A DNA stretch of 43,207 nucleotides from Welwitschia mirabilis (lineage: Eukaryota > Gnetophyta > Gnetopsida > Welwitschiales): positions 66,900,784-66,943,990 of the forward strand of contig JBOZIK010000001.1 in the NCBI GenBank assembly GCA_051453625.1. Direction: 5' to 3'. Below the pieces are notes generated by a model. It saw only the letters and a program-made list of their open reading frames with translations. It was not told the origin of the DNA and made no database searches. Both the position numbers and the translations under genes were made by a program. This document shows, one piece after another, positions 11,151 through 22,252 of this stretch; within the stretch, counting starts at the first letter, position 1, and each line of letters begins with the position of its first letter.

Positions 11151-14100
11151 ATTTCATCCTTAAGACTTAAGCTATAAAACATCTATTTTATATTCTCAAG
11201 TAGTTCCTCCTTTTATCTTTTCTAATCATTATACTTAAAAAATTAAATTTATCTTTCTTTAATGATATATAAATTATTGAATAAGTTGGAATGTTGTCTA
11301 TAAGCTTGCTATTCAAAGATATTGATCATAATAATAACACCAATCCTCTCTTGTATCTATAAGAATCAAGCCTCTAGAAATTATCTTCTTCTTCTACCAT
11401 TCACTTTGACTTCATGGCATATGCTCTAAAAGTTATATTTTATGTGTATATTAATCTTTAAAATTTACAAAAACTCTTTTGTTATATATGAACTTTCAAA
11501 TTTCTTCATTTTCTAAGGTCATAATGATTAGTTAATTTAGGAAAACATTATGAACTAGTATATATTTCATGAGAGAGTAGATAAAGACTACATAATTGCT
11601 TTTACAAAGAACTTCTAAGAACATAATTGAATATACTTATAGATGATTGATACCATTCAATTTCATAAGCCAAAATATCTTAATGACTTATTGCTTTATT
11701 CAAAGCTAAAATAAGCTTAAACTAGTAATTCCAAAACTCTAAAATCAAATATTGCAATACAATAATCTCTCACTCCAAACCATGATACTCACATCTAAGA
11801 ATCTANNNNNNNNNNATTCCTCAAGCCTATGCTCATAAATTGTAAATCTCTTTCACTCTACACTCATTTGTTGTGAGCTTCTTTTAATGCCTCTTCTACA
11901 CTTATGTTTGTATAACCTAGTTCAATTTCCACTTCAAAGGCTAATATGTACAATATATCACTTAACAAGTTAAGGACAAACTATTTGAAATAAGCATAGA
12001 GTTATAAATTTAGCCCAAGGAAACAAATGGAAGATCTACAGATGAGACTATTTTTATAAATAAATAAGTAAATATATGTATCTATAATGTTTTATATATT
12101 TTTATACAATACTTAAAAATGTAATATCCACTTCTGAACAAGGTAATAAAAGACTTATTAGTTATATAGCTTAGTAGAAAAGTCTAATATCCAACAATCT
12201 AGTATTATTTCAATCACATTACCTTATTAATAACTAATATATATCTAGACAAAATTTATAGGTAAATAAGATGTGAAAGCATATATAAGAGGATTCTATA
12301 TTCAAGATAGACATGCATGAGTAATATTTGATTATGTCTAGCACATAATCTAAAGACAATTCTTCTAATTAAGTGCATGTGGCCTATTAAAATGATGCAC
12401 CTAATAGCTTAACTATATACGGCTAAAAAAATAAAATACAATTTATTACATGACAGAGAAATAATTTTTTTATACTATGTATTAAAATTATTGGATTAAC
12501 TTAAGTTACTTAAAGGGAGTATTAGTCATATAGGAGTGAATAGCCAAGATTTCCACAAAATGTCTTCACTGAGATTTAAAACTATTACCTTCCATTCAAA
12601 ATTCTATTCATCTTATCATAATCACTCAAGCTATAATAGAACTAATGTTTATAAAGGGATAGCATTATAACCATTGTATTATACATATGCTAAACCTAGT
12701 TATTCATCAAGCATTCACATGAGTATAATCTTCTGATCAATGTGCATTAGACCACTAATCCTTTAACAATTAATTTAATTCATCTACCCTATTAGTTCTC
12801 ATTTTCTTTCTATAGTTTTATAGTCTTCCCTACTTTGATAAGCATTTTAGTAATGCAATTTATGAATTAATGATTTTTGTCATGATCACTTTGTGTTGCA
12901 TGGTGCTTATGTTTAGAGAATGNNNNNNNNNNNNNNNNNNNNNNNNNNNNNNNNNNNNNNNNNNNNAGCCCTTGCAGTGTATATAGAACTTAAGGCTCCA
13001 TGTCTACTCCTTTTTCTACCAAGAGTGTAAAAAATACTCTAATTTTTATTCCAATCTATGAAAGCTATAGGCTTTGTAATGCTTTATTTTCATTTTAAAT
13101 TTTATCATGACTTTTTGTAATGCTCTCTTTTTTCTTTTTTTCTTTTTTTTATTTTTTTAAAAGATTTAAAAATGTTAATATTTAATTATGCTTATGTACT
13201 AATGTGAAATCGATGGAAAAATTCAGAAGAAATATTTAAAGGAAGTAACAACTTATCTCTATAATCCATATATTTTACCTTCTACAAATTTTTCAAAAGG
13301 TTCAGATCTCCATCTTTAGATATTTCTCTCTTCACTAATGCTTTTGGTACCTTAATGTCACATTATTAACCATTGGATTAAAACCATGATCATTTGCTAT
13401 AATCAAATAGATGAAGGAGCATTAAGACCTACTCTGCATTAAGATGGAAATAGAATTTATCCTTTAAATACTAATTCTATTTAATTATTAATTTAAAGAG
13501 ATTCTCTAGAAGAGGATTACATCTATTTAAAAATAGAAAATTTAACTTAGAATGGAGATTCTACTACTACTTGAAAGGGTTCACTAACTAGATGAAGACC
13601 AAGATGCAAATCAATCATGTAGATACCCCAAAGCTGTTAACTTGTACTAAAAAAGAAATAATATCATTCAAGGTATGATAAGATTAATAAGTTTTTTTTT
13701 TTTTTTTTTTGACATAGATATGCCAATAGCCTTGCATTTTAGACAGATTTATCTAAGAGAACTACTACACATGAAAATGATGCCACCAAATTGCTTTTTG
13801 GCATAACAATTTTATTACCCTCATCAATAGTCTATCTAATTCTGTGTTTATCTAGAGAAAAATCTTGAAATTGATTAGGAATAAAACTATAATAATGCTA
13901 CTACTAATTAGTAGTAGAACTAGTATCCAATGTTTGGTTAAGGTTCTTAGAATCATTATTTGATATTCCTACCTATAACTCTTAGCTTCATACATTATGC
14001 ACCTCTACCCAAGTGAATTCTAAATTATTGAAAATGCAAATATCATTTTGCATGTTTTGGATAAAGGAAGCAAATGAATAGCAAGGGAGAATGAAAAGAA

Positions 14101-15639
14101 AAGCTTCTTGGTATACACCCAAATGGTGTAAGTAGTAGTTGCAAAAATGAAATGTGCAATAAGCAAAACAAAAATAGAGAAAAAAGTATGTTTTATTTGA
14201 AAATTTTTAATTACTTAAGAGGTGATTGCTAAGCATGTTAGAGGATACTATTTAAGGCATTTCATTAAAATTTCTTAGGAAAGATAATTTATAAGTTAGA
14301 TTTTGCTAAAGAATTCAAATGGTTTCTTGATTTACTATTCTAGACCTAAGCAATTTTAGACTTACTATGTCTTAGTACTCTAGAAATTCGAATTTTTCTT
14401 TTTGTCTTCCTAGCTTTTTCTTAAGTTAATCATATATTTTTATTAGAGTAACTAAATGCATGTTAGTAGTAGTTTGTTATGTGACCTTTCATTTAGATCA
14501 ATTTTCACTTATTGTTATGGTGACTTCTTATTTATTAGTTTACACTCCTTATGTTTCTATCTCTTAATAGCATGACCAAATATGTTTACTAGGAAAAGTA
14601 AATAGATGCATGTTTTCATCTATGTCCTAGTGTTTACTAGAAATTATAATGGAATTTTACTAAGTTTTTTATTAGAAGCTAAGAATAACATGCACATAAT
14701 AGCTAGAAATCACATTTCCTCAGGAATGAGATGAATGTTTACATTTGTTGGTGATATTCTTTTATCTTAGGTTGGTAAGTGAATTTTTCATTAATATCCA
14801 CTATAGTTAATTTAGATCTTCTTTGCAATATATTATTTATAGCTTGTAGAATCACAAAAGAAATTTTAGCAAAAGTCTCTAAAGAATTCATATCTATTGA
14901 AATATTTGGAATTGAAACCCTTTTTATGAACATATGTCTATTTGATTCATTCTTACTATATTTGCATTAGAACATCAAATTTCATGCTTCTTATTTTTGG
15001 TGTCTATCTTCTTATTGTTTGAACTTGAAAAATTACTAAATAACAACTTTAAATTCATAATGAAGATGTGGAAAATTCTATTACTTCATCTCTATCTCCA
15101 TCTTTCTAGAGAGAGAGGAAAGTTCTAAGAGAGTAGAGTGTGGGTTTTAAGCATGAAATAATGCAAATGAATGAGAGGGTTTAAAGATTAAAATTAAACA
15201 TCTAGATTCCAACTCTAGTTTCATGTCACTTATACTCAACTTTTGTAGAAGATTTTATTCCTTGAATTTAGTTAAAAGTTTAAAAACTAGAAGCCCTAAA
15301 TACAATCAATAAGGGATGACAATTGATAATACAAAAGAAAAATAAAATTAGATGAGCAACACAGACTACTTTATTAGCAAAATTTTTGTGCAAGAAATCA
15401 AAAAGAGGGCTTTACATTAAAGGATCTATTTTACCTTTTTTTATTTATTAATTTTAGTCTACTCAAGTCTGATCACCATTAACAAAGAAATATTATCTTT
15501 TTTCTACCTATGTAGTAAGATTTATGAATTTCTTTATGTATTAAATTGATATATGAACAAAAGAAACTCTCTCAAATAATGACGGATCAGTAATTCAATA
15601 ATATGATATAGTGATATTTACAAATTTACCTCTTGAAAA
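11151..15639 (-). other. Element B interior without recognisable coding
   Basis: About 4.5 kb of AT-rich sequence with short gaps at 11806-11815 and 12923-12966. I looked for gag, protease, RT, RNase H and integrase motifs on the minus strand and found none. Weakly open minus-strand stretches (for example 14739-14933, a 64-codon frame) have no resemblance I can name. A pure T run lies at 13692-13710. Confidence 0.4.
13692..13710 (-). repeat. T19 run, possible poly(A) end of a retroposed insert
   Basis: Nineteen uninterrupted T on the plus strand equal A19 on the minus strand, preceded on that strand by AGGCTATTGGCATATCTATGTC-like sequence. It could be the poly(A) tail of a retroposed copy nested in Element B or a simple expansion. 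No target duplication or recognisable body was found. Confidence 0.35.
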
Positions 15640-16007
15640 TCATTCAATAATAGTAGTAGCATCAAGTTTTTTCAACTTCTCTATTATCTTCTTAACATAT
15701 TCTTTACAAAAGTTCTTTCTTCAAAGATGTCAATGCCTTCTCAATGAACTCCTCTTCCTTATTCAATCTGAGACCTGTAAAAGCCCAAGCTTCCTTGATA
15801 ATCTTAATCTTTATACTTGTATCATATTTCTCAAGCTTTACATCAAACATCAACTTTGTATAGACCATTTGCTCTATTGCAGGAGCTGCACTACTAGAAA
15901 CCTGAGAAGATCGTTGAGAGAAAATGCTAGTAACAAGATTAGAGTTTGTGATGTAGTTGAGCCCTAAATTTATCATGAATAAAATGTCAAAATAATTCAT
16001 CTTGGTT
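15640..16007 (-). pseudogene. Ribosomal protein L7/L12 fragment (organellar, mitochondrial-type)
   Basis: The minus strand is open for 98 codons from 16000 to 15704. Residues 52-77 read FDVKLEKYDTSIKIKIIKE followed by AWAFTGL. This matches the start of the C-terminal domain of bacterial-type L7/L12, the flexible stalk protein that recruits translation factors, in the form seen in plant mitochondrial L12 precursors. The Ser/Ala stretch SSSAAPAIEQ before it fits the hinge. A frameshift near 15704 moves the rest of the domain into another frame, where KKIIEKLKKLDATTIIE ends at a stop at 15640-15642, just where the protein should end. The normally conserved VR after KE is AW here, and the next helix is also scrambled. 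The 5' part is lost in the N gap 16008-16529. It lies inside Element B in the element's sense orientation. Confidence 0.75.
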
Positions 16008-16529
16008 NNNNNNNNNNNNNNNNNNNNNNNNNNNNNNNNNNNNNNNNNNNNNNNNNNNNNNNNNNNNNNNNNNNNNNNNNNNNNNNNNNNNNNNNNNNNN
16101 NNNNNNNNNNNNNNNNNNNNNNNNNNNNNNNNNNNNNNNNNNNNNNNNNNNNNNNNNNNNNNNNNNNNNNNNNNNNNNNNNNNNNNNNNNNNNNNNNNNN
16201 NNNNNNNNNNNNNNNNNNNNNNNNNNNNNNNNNNNNNNNNNNNNNNNNNNNNNNNNNNNNNNNNNNNNNNNNNNNNNNNNNNNNNNNNNNNNNNNNNNNN
16301 NNNNNNNNNNNNNNNNNNNNNNNNNNNNNNNNNNNNNNNNNNNNNNNNNNNNNNNNNNNNNNNNNNNNNNNNNNNNNNNNNNNNNNNNNNNNNNNNNNNN
16401 NNNNNNNNNNNNNNNNNNNNNNNNNNNNNNNNNNNNNNNNNNNNNNNNNNNNNNNNNNNNNNNNNNNNNNNNNNNNNNNNNNNNNNNNNNNNNNNNNNNN
16501 NNNNNNNNNNNNNNNNNNNNNNNNNNNNN
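16008..16529. other. Assembly gap (522 N) in Element B
   Basis: Unknown bases. They probably contain the 5' part of the L7/L12 fragment and whatever lies between it and the 5' LTR. Confidence 0.9.
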
Positions 16530-16886
16530 ATTTACCTTTTTCTCATCATTACAAATAGGGCTCCAAAACTCAATTTTGTATAATGTAATAGGTTACTTGT
16601 TGCTTGATAGTTATGTTGAAAATCTCCTCACATTCCACTCAACTTCCCTCTCTGTGCATTTTTATAAACCATTCATCATTCTTAAAAATCTTATAGTATT
16701 AACCCATTGAATTAGTTTTCTTAGTAATGGTTTAATTTGCTTATTAGACTTACTTTCATACTCATCCTTCAATAACTTAGAGTTCCTTTAGCATTGGTAT
16801 TCTAATCGTCTATTATCACATCTCTTAACTTTTAATTATATGATATTTAAAAAGCATGTATGTTAAAGATAGTGTTAAGATTATTA
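16530..16886. other. Element B interior near the 5' LTR
   Basis: No coding frame, tRNA or recognisable motif. In element orientation it would be 5' leader sequence. Confidence 0.35.
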
Positions 16887-17169
16887 NNNNNNNNNNNNNN
16901 NNNNNNNNNNNNNNNNNNNNNNNNNNNNNNNNNNNNNNNNNNNNNNNNNNNNNNNNNNNNNNNNNNNNNNNNNNNNNNNNNNNNNNNNNNNNNNNNNNNN
17001 NNNNNNNNNNNNNNNNNNNNNNNNNNNNNNNNNNNNNNNNNNNNNNNNNNNNNNNNNNNNNNNNNNNNNNNNNNNNNNNNNNNNNNNNNNNNNNNNNNNN
17101 NNNNNNNNNNNNNNNNNNNNNNNNNNNNNNNNNNNNNNNNNNNNNNNNNNNNNNNNNNNNNNNNNNNNN
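16887..17169. other. Assembly gap (283 N) hiding the primer binding site of Element B
   Basis: The gap ends five bases before the inner edge of the 5' LTR, so the primer binding site, which would name the priming tRNA and help classify the element, cannot be read. Confidence 0.85.
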
Positions 17170-17883
17170 CAAAATGTAATATCTTAAAAATTCATAATAG
17201 ATAACTTTAAGTTTACTTAAACATCCAAATAAAATATCCTTAATATTTCCTAAAAAAATGCATTAATTAAAAACTAATCAAGTTTTAAATCACTTTAAGA
17301 TTATAATCTTATCATATCAACTACATATCGTTTAAAAATACACAACCTAAAACTTAGACTATGGATCACAATAATAAATCTATAAAACACACACAGGTAT
17401 ATAACTTTTGCATTAAGCACTTATAATTATTCCAATGAAATGGAGATAAACACATTGCAAAATATCCATATCACTTCTTTAAATAAATCTAAATATAATA
17501 TTCATGTTTACATAAATAATAAAATTTATTCAGAACATCAAAGGTCCTTCAACTGCATGCATGTAAACAATAAGTAGAAAAATTGCTCTCAATCCAAATT
17601 GCATTAGCTAGCTCATTCCAAGGCCTTCTTCATGATAGATCCTGCACATGCAAGCATGGCATGAGGACTATAACCTTTACAATTCTAACATGGTCCATGG
17701 TAAGCTTTAAGGAAGGGGGATGTCAAGCACAAGATAGGATTCTCAAGAAAACTCAAAATGTAACTAAGATAATCTAATAATGCAATGCTAAAGAATTTAG
17801 AATACACTTTAAACAATTAAAAGTGCATTATAATATATGACCAAAACAACATTTTTAATTTATATAATTGTACTTATTCAAAA

Positions 17884-18060
17884 GGGACCATTTACTTCCT
17901 TTACACTCTGGAGGTAATTTACAGTAATCTAGATGCACATATCTAAAGGGGATCCATCTACTTCCTTTACTCTCTAGAGGTAATTTATTGTAATCCAATG
18001 CAACAAATCTAGAGGGGATCCATCTACTTCCTTTGCTTCCTAAAGAAAGCTTTTAGTAAT
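17884..18060. repeat. Three-unit 66-bp tandem repeat in the Element B 5' LTR
   Basis: ACTTCCTTTAC-like cores start at 17894, 17960 and 18026, exactly 66 bases apart. Units 2 and 3 share GGGGATCCATCTACTTCCTT. The array matches that at 9675-9848 in the other LTR in unit length, copy number and position. It lies downstream of the LTR's TATA-like box in element orientation, so within transcribed LTR sequence. Confidence 0.82.
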
Positions 18061-18488
18061 CTAGAATATATCAATACAATTTAATAAAAAAAGACAAGCT
18101 TAAATCAATACTAGTAAGAACTGAGGTAAATGAATTCTAAACATGTTAGATGATTATAAAAAAGACTTGCAAGCTTTAACGATATGCAAGATCCCCAAAA
18201 AGCTTTTAAGAATGTAATAATTATGAAATGGAAAGGAAATTCAAAAAAATGATTTAATGAAAAGACCATACAATAATAAAATGAATGCCATAAACCATAT
18301 GAGAAATAATTCAAACCAAAAGTCGTACAAGAAAAAAATGAAGACCATAAACCATACCAAAATTAAGATGAAGATTTAAAAACTTCTAGAAATCCAAAGT
18401 TTCAAGAACTCCCAAACTCCAAGTGGAAGTCACCAAGATTTAATAGTGAAGGACTTCTCAAGATATGAAATAAGAGAAGAAGAAGATC

Positions 18489-18498
18489 CTATTTATAG
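18489..18498 (-). promoter_or_regulatory. TATA-like box of the Element B 5' LTR
   Basis: The minus strand reads CTATAAATAG, a good plant TATA box, inside the 5' LTR. At the matching place in the 3' LTR (about 10606) the box is degraded (minus strand CTAGAAAGAGG). A second TATAAATAGG occurs on the plus strand near 18942, in the segment between the gap and the repeated block, and is of uncertain origin. Confidence 0.45.
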
Positions 18499-18499
18499 T

Positions 18500-19163
18500 A
18501 GAGAATGGAGGATATGAAAAGACACAAGAACATAAAGAATTATCATCATAAAAGATGGTGGTGAAGGTGGCAGAATTGGTGTAGGTGGTGGAAGTGCTAA
18601 GGGTTTTGTTACCTTATCAAGCCACTACATGCATAATATTTTTTCATAATAAATAATAATGCATTAATTAAAATAAAAAATAAAATGAGCCACCTNNNNN
18701 NNNNNNNNNNNNNNNNNNNNNNNNNNNNNNNNNNNNNNNNNNNNNNNNNNNNNNNNNNNNNNNNNNNNNNNNNNNNNNNNNNNNNNNNNNNNNNNTTAAT
18801 TAACTATAAAATTGATTACACCCATGATAATCTTAACCTCAAAATAATTATTAAGTTAACCATATTCATACTAATTCTAATTAAGTAATCTTAAATAGAT
18901 AAATTAGTTCTTAATTTTATCTTAAAAATCTTATTACCTTATAAATAGGGATAATGATCCTTACTTATGAGAATGGAGGATATGAAAAGACACAAGAACA
19001 TAAAGAATTATCATCATAAAAGATGGTTGTAAAGGTGGCAGAATTGGTGTAGGTGGTGGAAGTGCTAAGGGTTTTGTTACCTTGTCAAGCCACTACATGC
19101 ATAATATTTTTTCATAATAAATAATAATGCATTACTTAAAATAAAAAATAAAATGAGCCACCT
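18500..19163. repeat. About 195-bp direct repeat on both sides of a 100-N gap
   Basis: Bases 18500-18695 and 18968-19163 differ at only a few positions and share the long stretch from AGAATGGAGGATATG to ATGAGCCACCT. The first copy ends at a gap of exactly 100 N. The left LTR has a single copy. Joining of two contigs carrying different alleles or copies of the same LTR is the simplest explanation, although the 172 bases after the gap (18796-18967) show the second contig is not a plain overlap. Confidence 0.7.
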
Positions 19164-19502
19164 TAATAATATAATTTCCATGTTTAAATAAAGGAAAAGT
19201 ACAACTTATTAAATAATGAAAATAATGCAACCACTAACTTATCTACTAACATGACCACTAATTTAACCACTATCTTAGCCACAAAAGATTATGATTACTT
19301 TATAATAATTTACAATAATAATAATATTATGACTATTACAAGTGAAAGGACTTAAATTAAAAATTGCAACATACATTTTTCATAATATAACTATATGTTA
19401 AAATAAGTACAATAACGAATTTATCTTGTGGATCTTATAACAATAAATTTTTTATTAAATTTTTAGGCTAGATATCTGAACCTTGAAAGTCTAGATGTGA
19501 CA

Positions 19503-19507
19503 TTTAT
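19503..19507. repeat. Target site duplication, right copy (TTTAT)
   Basis: Matches 8961-8965 and lies immediately outside the terminal GTGACA of the Element B 5' LTR. Confidence 0.7.
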
Positions 19508-19663
19508 CATCATTACTTGTAGAAGACGCATAGAAATAAAATCATTAGAGGCATGGAAGATAATGAATAAAGGAGTAAATAGTAACATGAAGGATGCATC
19601 AAAGTAAAGTTAATAAAAAGAATGCATTCAAGTGTTTAGAAAGAATTATAATAAAGTTTTATC
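19508..19663. other. Short spacer between Elements B and C
   Basis: About 155 bases with no recognisable feature. They are the only sequence separating the two elements. Confidence 0.4.
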
Positions 19664-22229
19664 TTTTAGAAGGCTAAATTAACCACATTTGACATAGAGT
19701 TAGAGTATGTTTTAGATATATTTAATAGTTTTATGATGGAAATATAACCTCTACACTCAATTATCATAATGATCACAAAAATTATAGTTTTATATCCTTA
19801 TTGACACATTTTGGATGATTTTTAGGATTGATCCAACTATGATCCTTTTTAGTAAAGTAAAGATGAGAAGCAATTTCATCTTATGAATTAAAATGAATAG
19901 GACACACTTTTGCTAATGCCATTATGACACTAGATGATGAGCTAACTTATGAAATTAAAATATTTAGGAGATAACTCTAATGATTTAAAACCTAAGAAAT
20001 TAATGATTGGATTGAGAAATGATAATTACAGGTGATTCTAATGAGAAAAGAGCTTCATCCACAAGATCATCTAAATGAAGGTGGGAGGAGGCCTAATAGC
20101 ATAAGACTATAGAAACCACATTATTTCTTAATAGTTATTTATTTTGGTCATTTAGATGAAGCTAGGGTAACAACATTTAGTAGTTACATCCAAAAGGTAC
20201 ATGGAAAGAAGTTATTCACAATTTAAGGTCATCCATAATAGTCATCCAAATAAACCACCTTAATTATCATTTAAATTTTCTCAAATATTAATTAACTTGT
20301 ATTTTTTTGTTAGTAAGAGTTATGTCTTTTTATCTTATTTATGATTTGAATCACTAAGCCAAAAATCCATTTTATTCATCCTTTTGGCATTGAATGAAGT
20401 TGTAATGATTGAAATCCATTTAGGTAAGGTATTAATCCTATCTTATAAGAGGATCTTACTTTGGTATTGCATTAAGTCTTTTTCATTAAAGGATTACTAC
20501 TTGTAAGTGGATGTTATTACAACTTGATTAATAATATTAGTTTGTATTCTCTTAAATTATTCTTCTTCTCTACCTTATATTTTATATTAAAATCAAATTA
20601 ACATTTAACTAGATTAGTCTTTGTTTTAATATAGAATATAAGGGTCAACTTGAGTAATAGAAAGTTAGTAAATTTGGTTAATCAGTTGTATTATAAATTA
20701 CATTTTATTTTTATCTTGTTACATTTTAATTGATTTCATTCCATTTTATTATACTTCCCTTAATCATTACATTGTTATTCTATTTCATGCTTAACTGAAA
20801 AACCAAAAATTTATTTCCTTATTTGAATGAATCAATTTTCTAGATAATTAATTCATGATGTATGTTAATAGTTAAGATCATCCTAGGGATAAAAATCTTT
20901 CATGGCAAAATTCAACTTTTAACAAATAAACTAGAACTTCGATTCATAGTAGTCCAAGTATTATTCTTCCATGGGGATAGATGTAATGAATCATCAATAA
21001 AGAAAGCATACTAAAAGATGATTACTAGTTTCTAAAACGTATAAGAAATATTATTAATGATACATAGCTTCAAGATTAAGCATAATAACTTTAAAGATAG
21101 TAAGTGTCTTTAACGAAGCTGATGTAGCTTCATTCCTTGAGTTCAATAAATTATGTCAAGTCTATTCATTAAGCTCAATCATAGTGGCATAATATCATCA
21201 ATTCTATGAATGTTGCTAATGTCTTTAAGCCACTTTATCCTTCACAGTAAGAATACTATAAGCATGAAAAATAGAGTTTACTAAAGATCCATCAAATACA
21301 GATTTAAGTTATTAAACTAAAGTGCAAGTAAGACAAGTCACACATGAAATCTTAAAGTACTTGAGATGCCTTGTCTAAATCTAAGCATAACAAGTATGAA
21401 ATAATAATAACTTAATATCAAAGCAATGAACCAAGAAAAGAACATGTAACACTTTACTGTCAGATGAGTGAAAGTGTATAATTATTGAAAATCACTCTAT
21501 GCTAATCCAAGAAATATCATACTAGATTGAAAGCTAATCTATCCTTGATGGGAGGTTTAGAAATAACTTATGACTAAAGCTTTAACAATATTTTTATATC
21601 AATATGATAATGACTTCCTTTAATTAAACTAAAGTATATTATTTATAGGCCAAATTAGAGTTATAAATTAAGGTTTCTAAGGCCTAATGTGATTATTCTT
21701 TAGAGTGTCCAAAGCCTAATGATGTTATTCTTTAGTCATGGAGCCAAATTGAGGGTTTTCTCTTAGAATATTTATCATTCATTAATAATTTTGAATATTC
21801 TCTAAATGGCTTGCTTGCAACAGGAAGGATCAAGACTGCAAGTCTTAACCTATTCTACAAATAGTAATGCTACTACTATTATAACCAATTCCACTATCAC
21901 AGTTGATTATCACATCTCCATATTGTACCATAAGCTCCAAATCCTACTAATGTTCTGCAAAATAATAGTATGAAGATAGATTAGTAGTGAAACTAGCATA
22001 ATAAATGGATAAGAATTCTATAATAATTAATCAATCATGATAATATGGAATAGATGTCTTGATTTAAATTTTAGTTTTTACTTGTTAATAATAATCATTA
22101 AATTCCTAGCTATTTAATGAGATTTATTTTAACCCTTTATATTAGTGTGTAATTTTGTAAATTAGATATTAAAATATTATATGTTATTAATAAGTGGATT
22201 AAAAGTGTGCATTCATGTAAATTTCTACA
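19664..22229 (+). repeat. 5' LTR of Element C, with an extra 1.24-kb segment
   Basis: Aligns with 32495-33635: for example 19690-19890 with 32510-32710, 20120-20600 with 32740-33230, and 22130-22229 with 33550-33635. It ends TTTCTACA at 22229, and the start has drifted (TTTTAG against TGTTAC). Homology is interrupted at about 20849 and resumes at 22091, so 1.24 kb here has no counterpart in the 3' LTR. Confidence 0.75.
20849..22090. mobile_element. Possible insertion inside the Element C 5' LTR
   Basis: This 1.24-kb segment is absent from the 3' LTR. ATAAT occurs on both sides (20844-20848 and 22091-22095), compatible with a 5-base target duplication, but the sequence is so AT-rich that this is weak. 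I see no terminal inverted repeats, no coding frame and no poly(A) tail. It could equally be ancestral LTR sequence deleted from the 3' copy. Confidence 0.35.
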
Positions 22230-22240
22230 CTATGACATCT

Positions 22241-22252
22241 TTGTATCATTGC
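22241..22252 (+). promoter_or_regulatory. Primer binding site relic of Element C
   Basis: TTGTATCATTGC, eleven bases past the LTR end, matches the common plant initiator-Met tRNA primer site TGGTATCAGAGC at 9 of 12 positions. Position and orientation agree with a plus-strand element. Confidence 0.5.

Larger units (their letters stand above)
8966..19502 (-). mobile_element. Element B: gypsy-like LTR retrotransposon without recognisable gag-pol, carrying a host gene fragment
   Basis: Two long direct repeats (8966-11131 and 17175-19502) bound this unit, with TTTAT on both outer sides. On the minus strand the right LTR begins TGTCACATCTAG and ends ATTACA. Next to the inner edge of the left LTR is a polypurine block (CTTTTAAGGGGTGTAGAAA, minus strand), placed as in Tekay/Del-like gypsy elements. 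These marks fix the minus orientation: 5' LTR on the right, 3' LTR on the left. The interior (11132-17174) has no gag, protease, RT or integrase that I can recognise on either strand, apart from what the gaps may hide. It does contain a fragment of an L7/L12 ribosomal protein gene in the same orientation. It may be a large non-autonomous derivative (LARD-like) or a very old autonomous element. Lineage assignment is inferred from the LTR/PPT motif only. Confidence 0.72.
17175..19502 (-). repeat. 5' LTR of Element B
   Basis: This is the partner of 8966-11131, with better preserved ends: plus-strand TGTAATATC on the left and GATGTGACA on the right, so TG...CA on both strands. It is lengthened by a 100-N gap (18696-18795), about 170 bases absent from the other LTR (18796-18967), and a second copy of about 195 bases (18968-19163). 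Without these it is close to 1.85 kb. Confidence 0.78.

Noticed and set aside
15611-15967. 118-codon plus-strand open frame
   Set aside because: It is the antisense of the L7/L12 fragment, whose minus-strand peptide is clearly recognisable.
11132-17174. Functional organellar ribosomal protein gene
   Set aside because: The L7/L12 sequence has a frameshift, altered conserved residues and no visible N-terminal targeting part; it is a pseudogene fragment.
17583-17777. 64-codon plus-strand open frame with several Cys
   Set aside because: Lies inside the Element B 5' LTR. The homologous stretch of the other LTR (about 9375-9570) does not keep the frame, so it is not under coding constraint.
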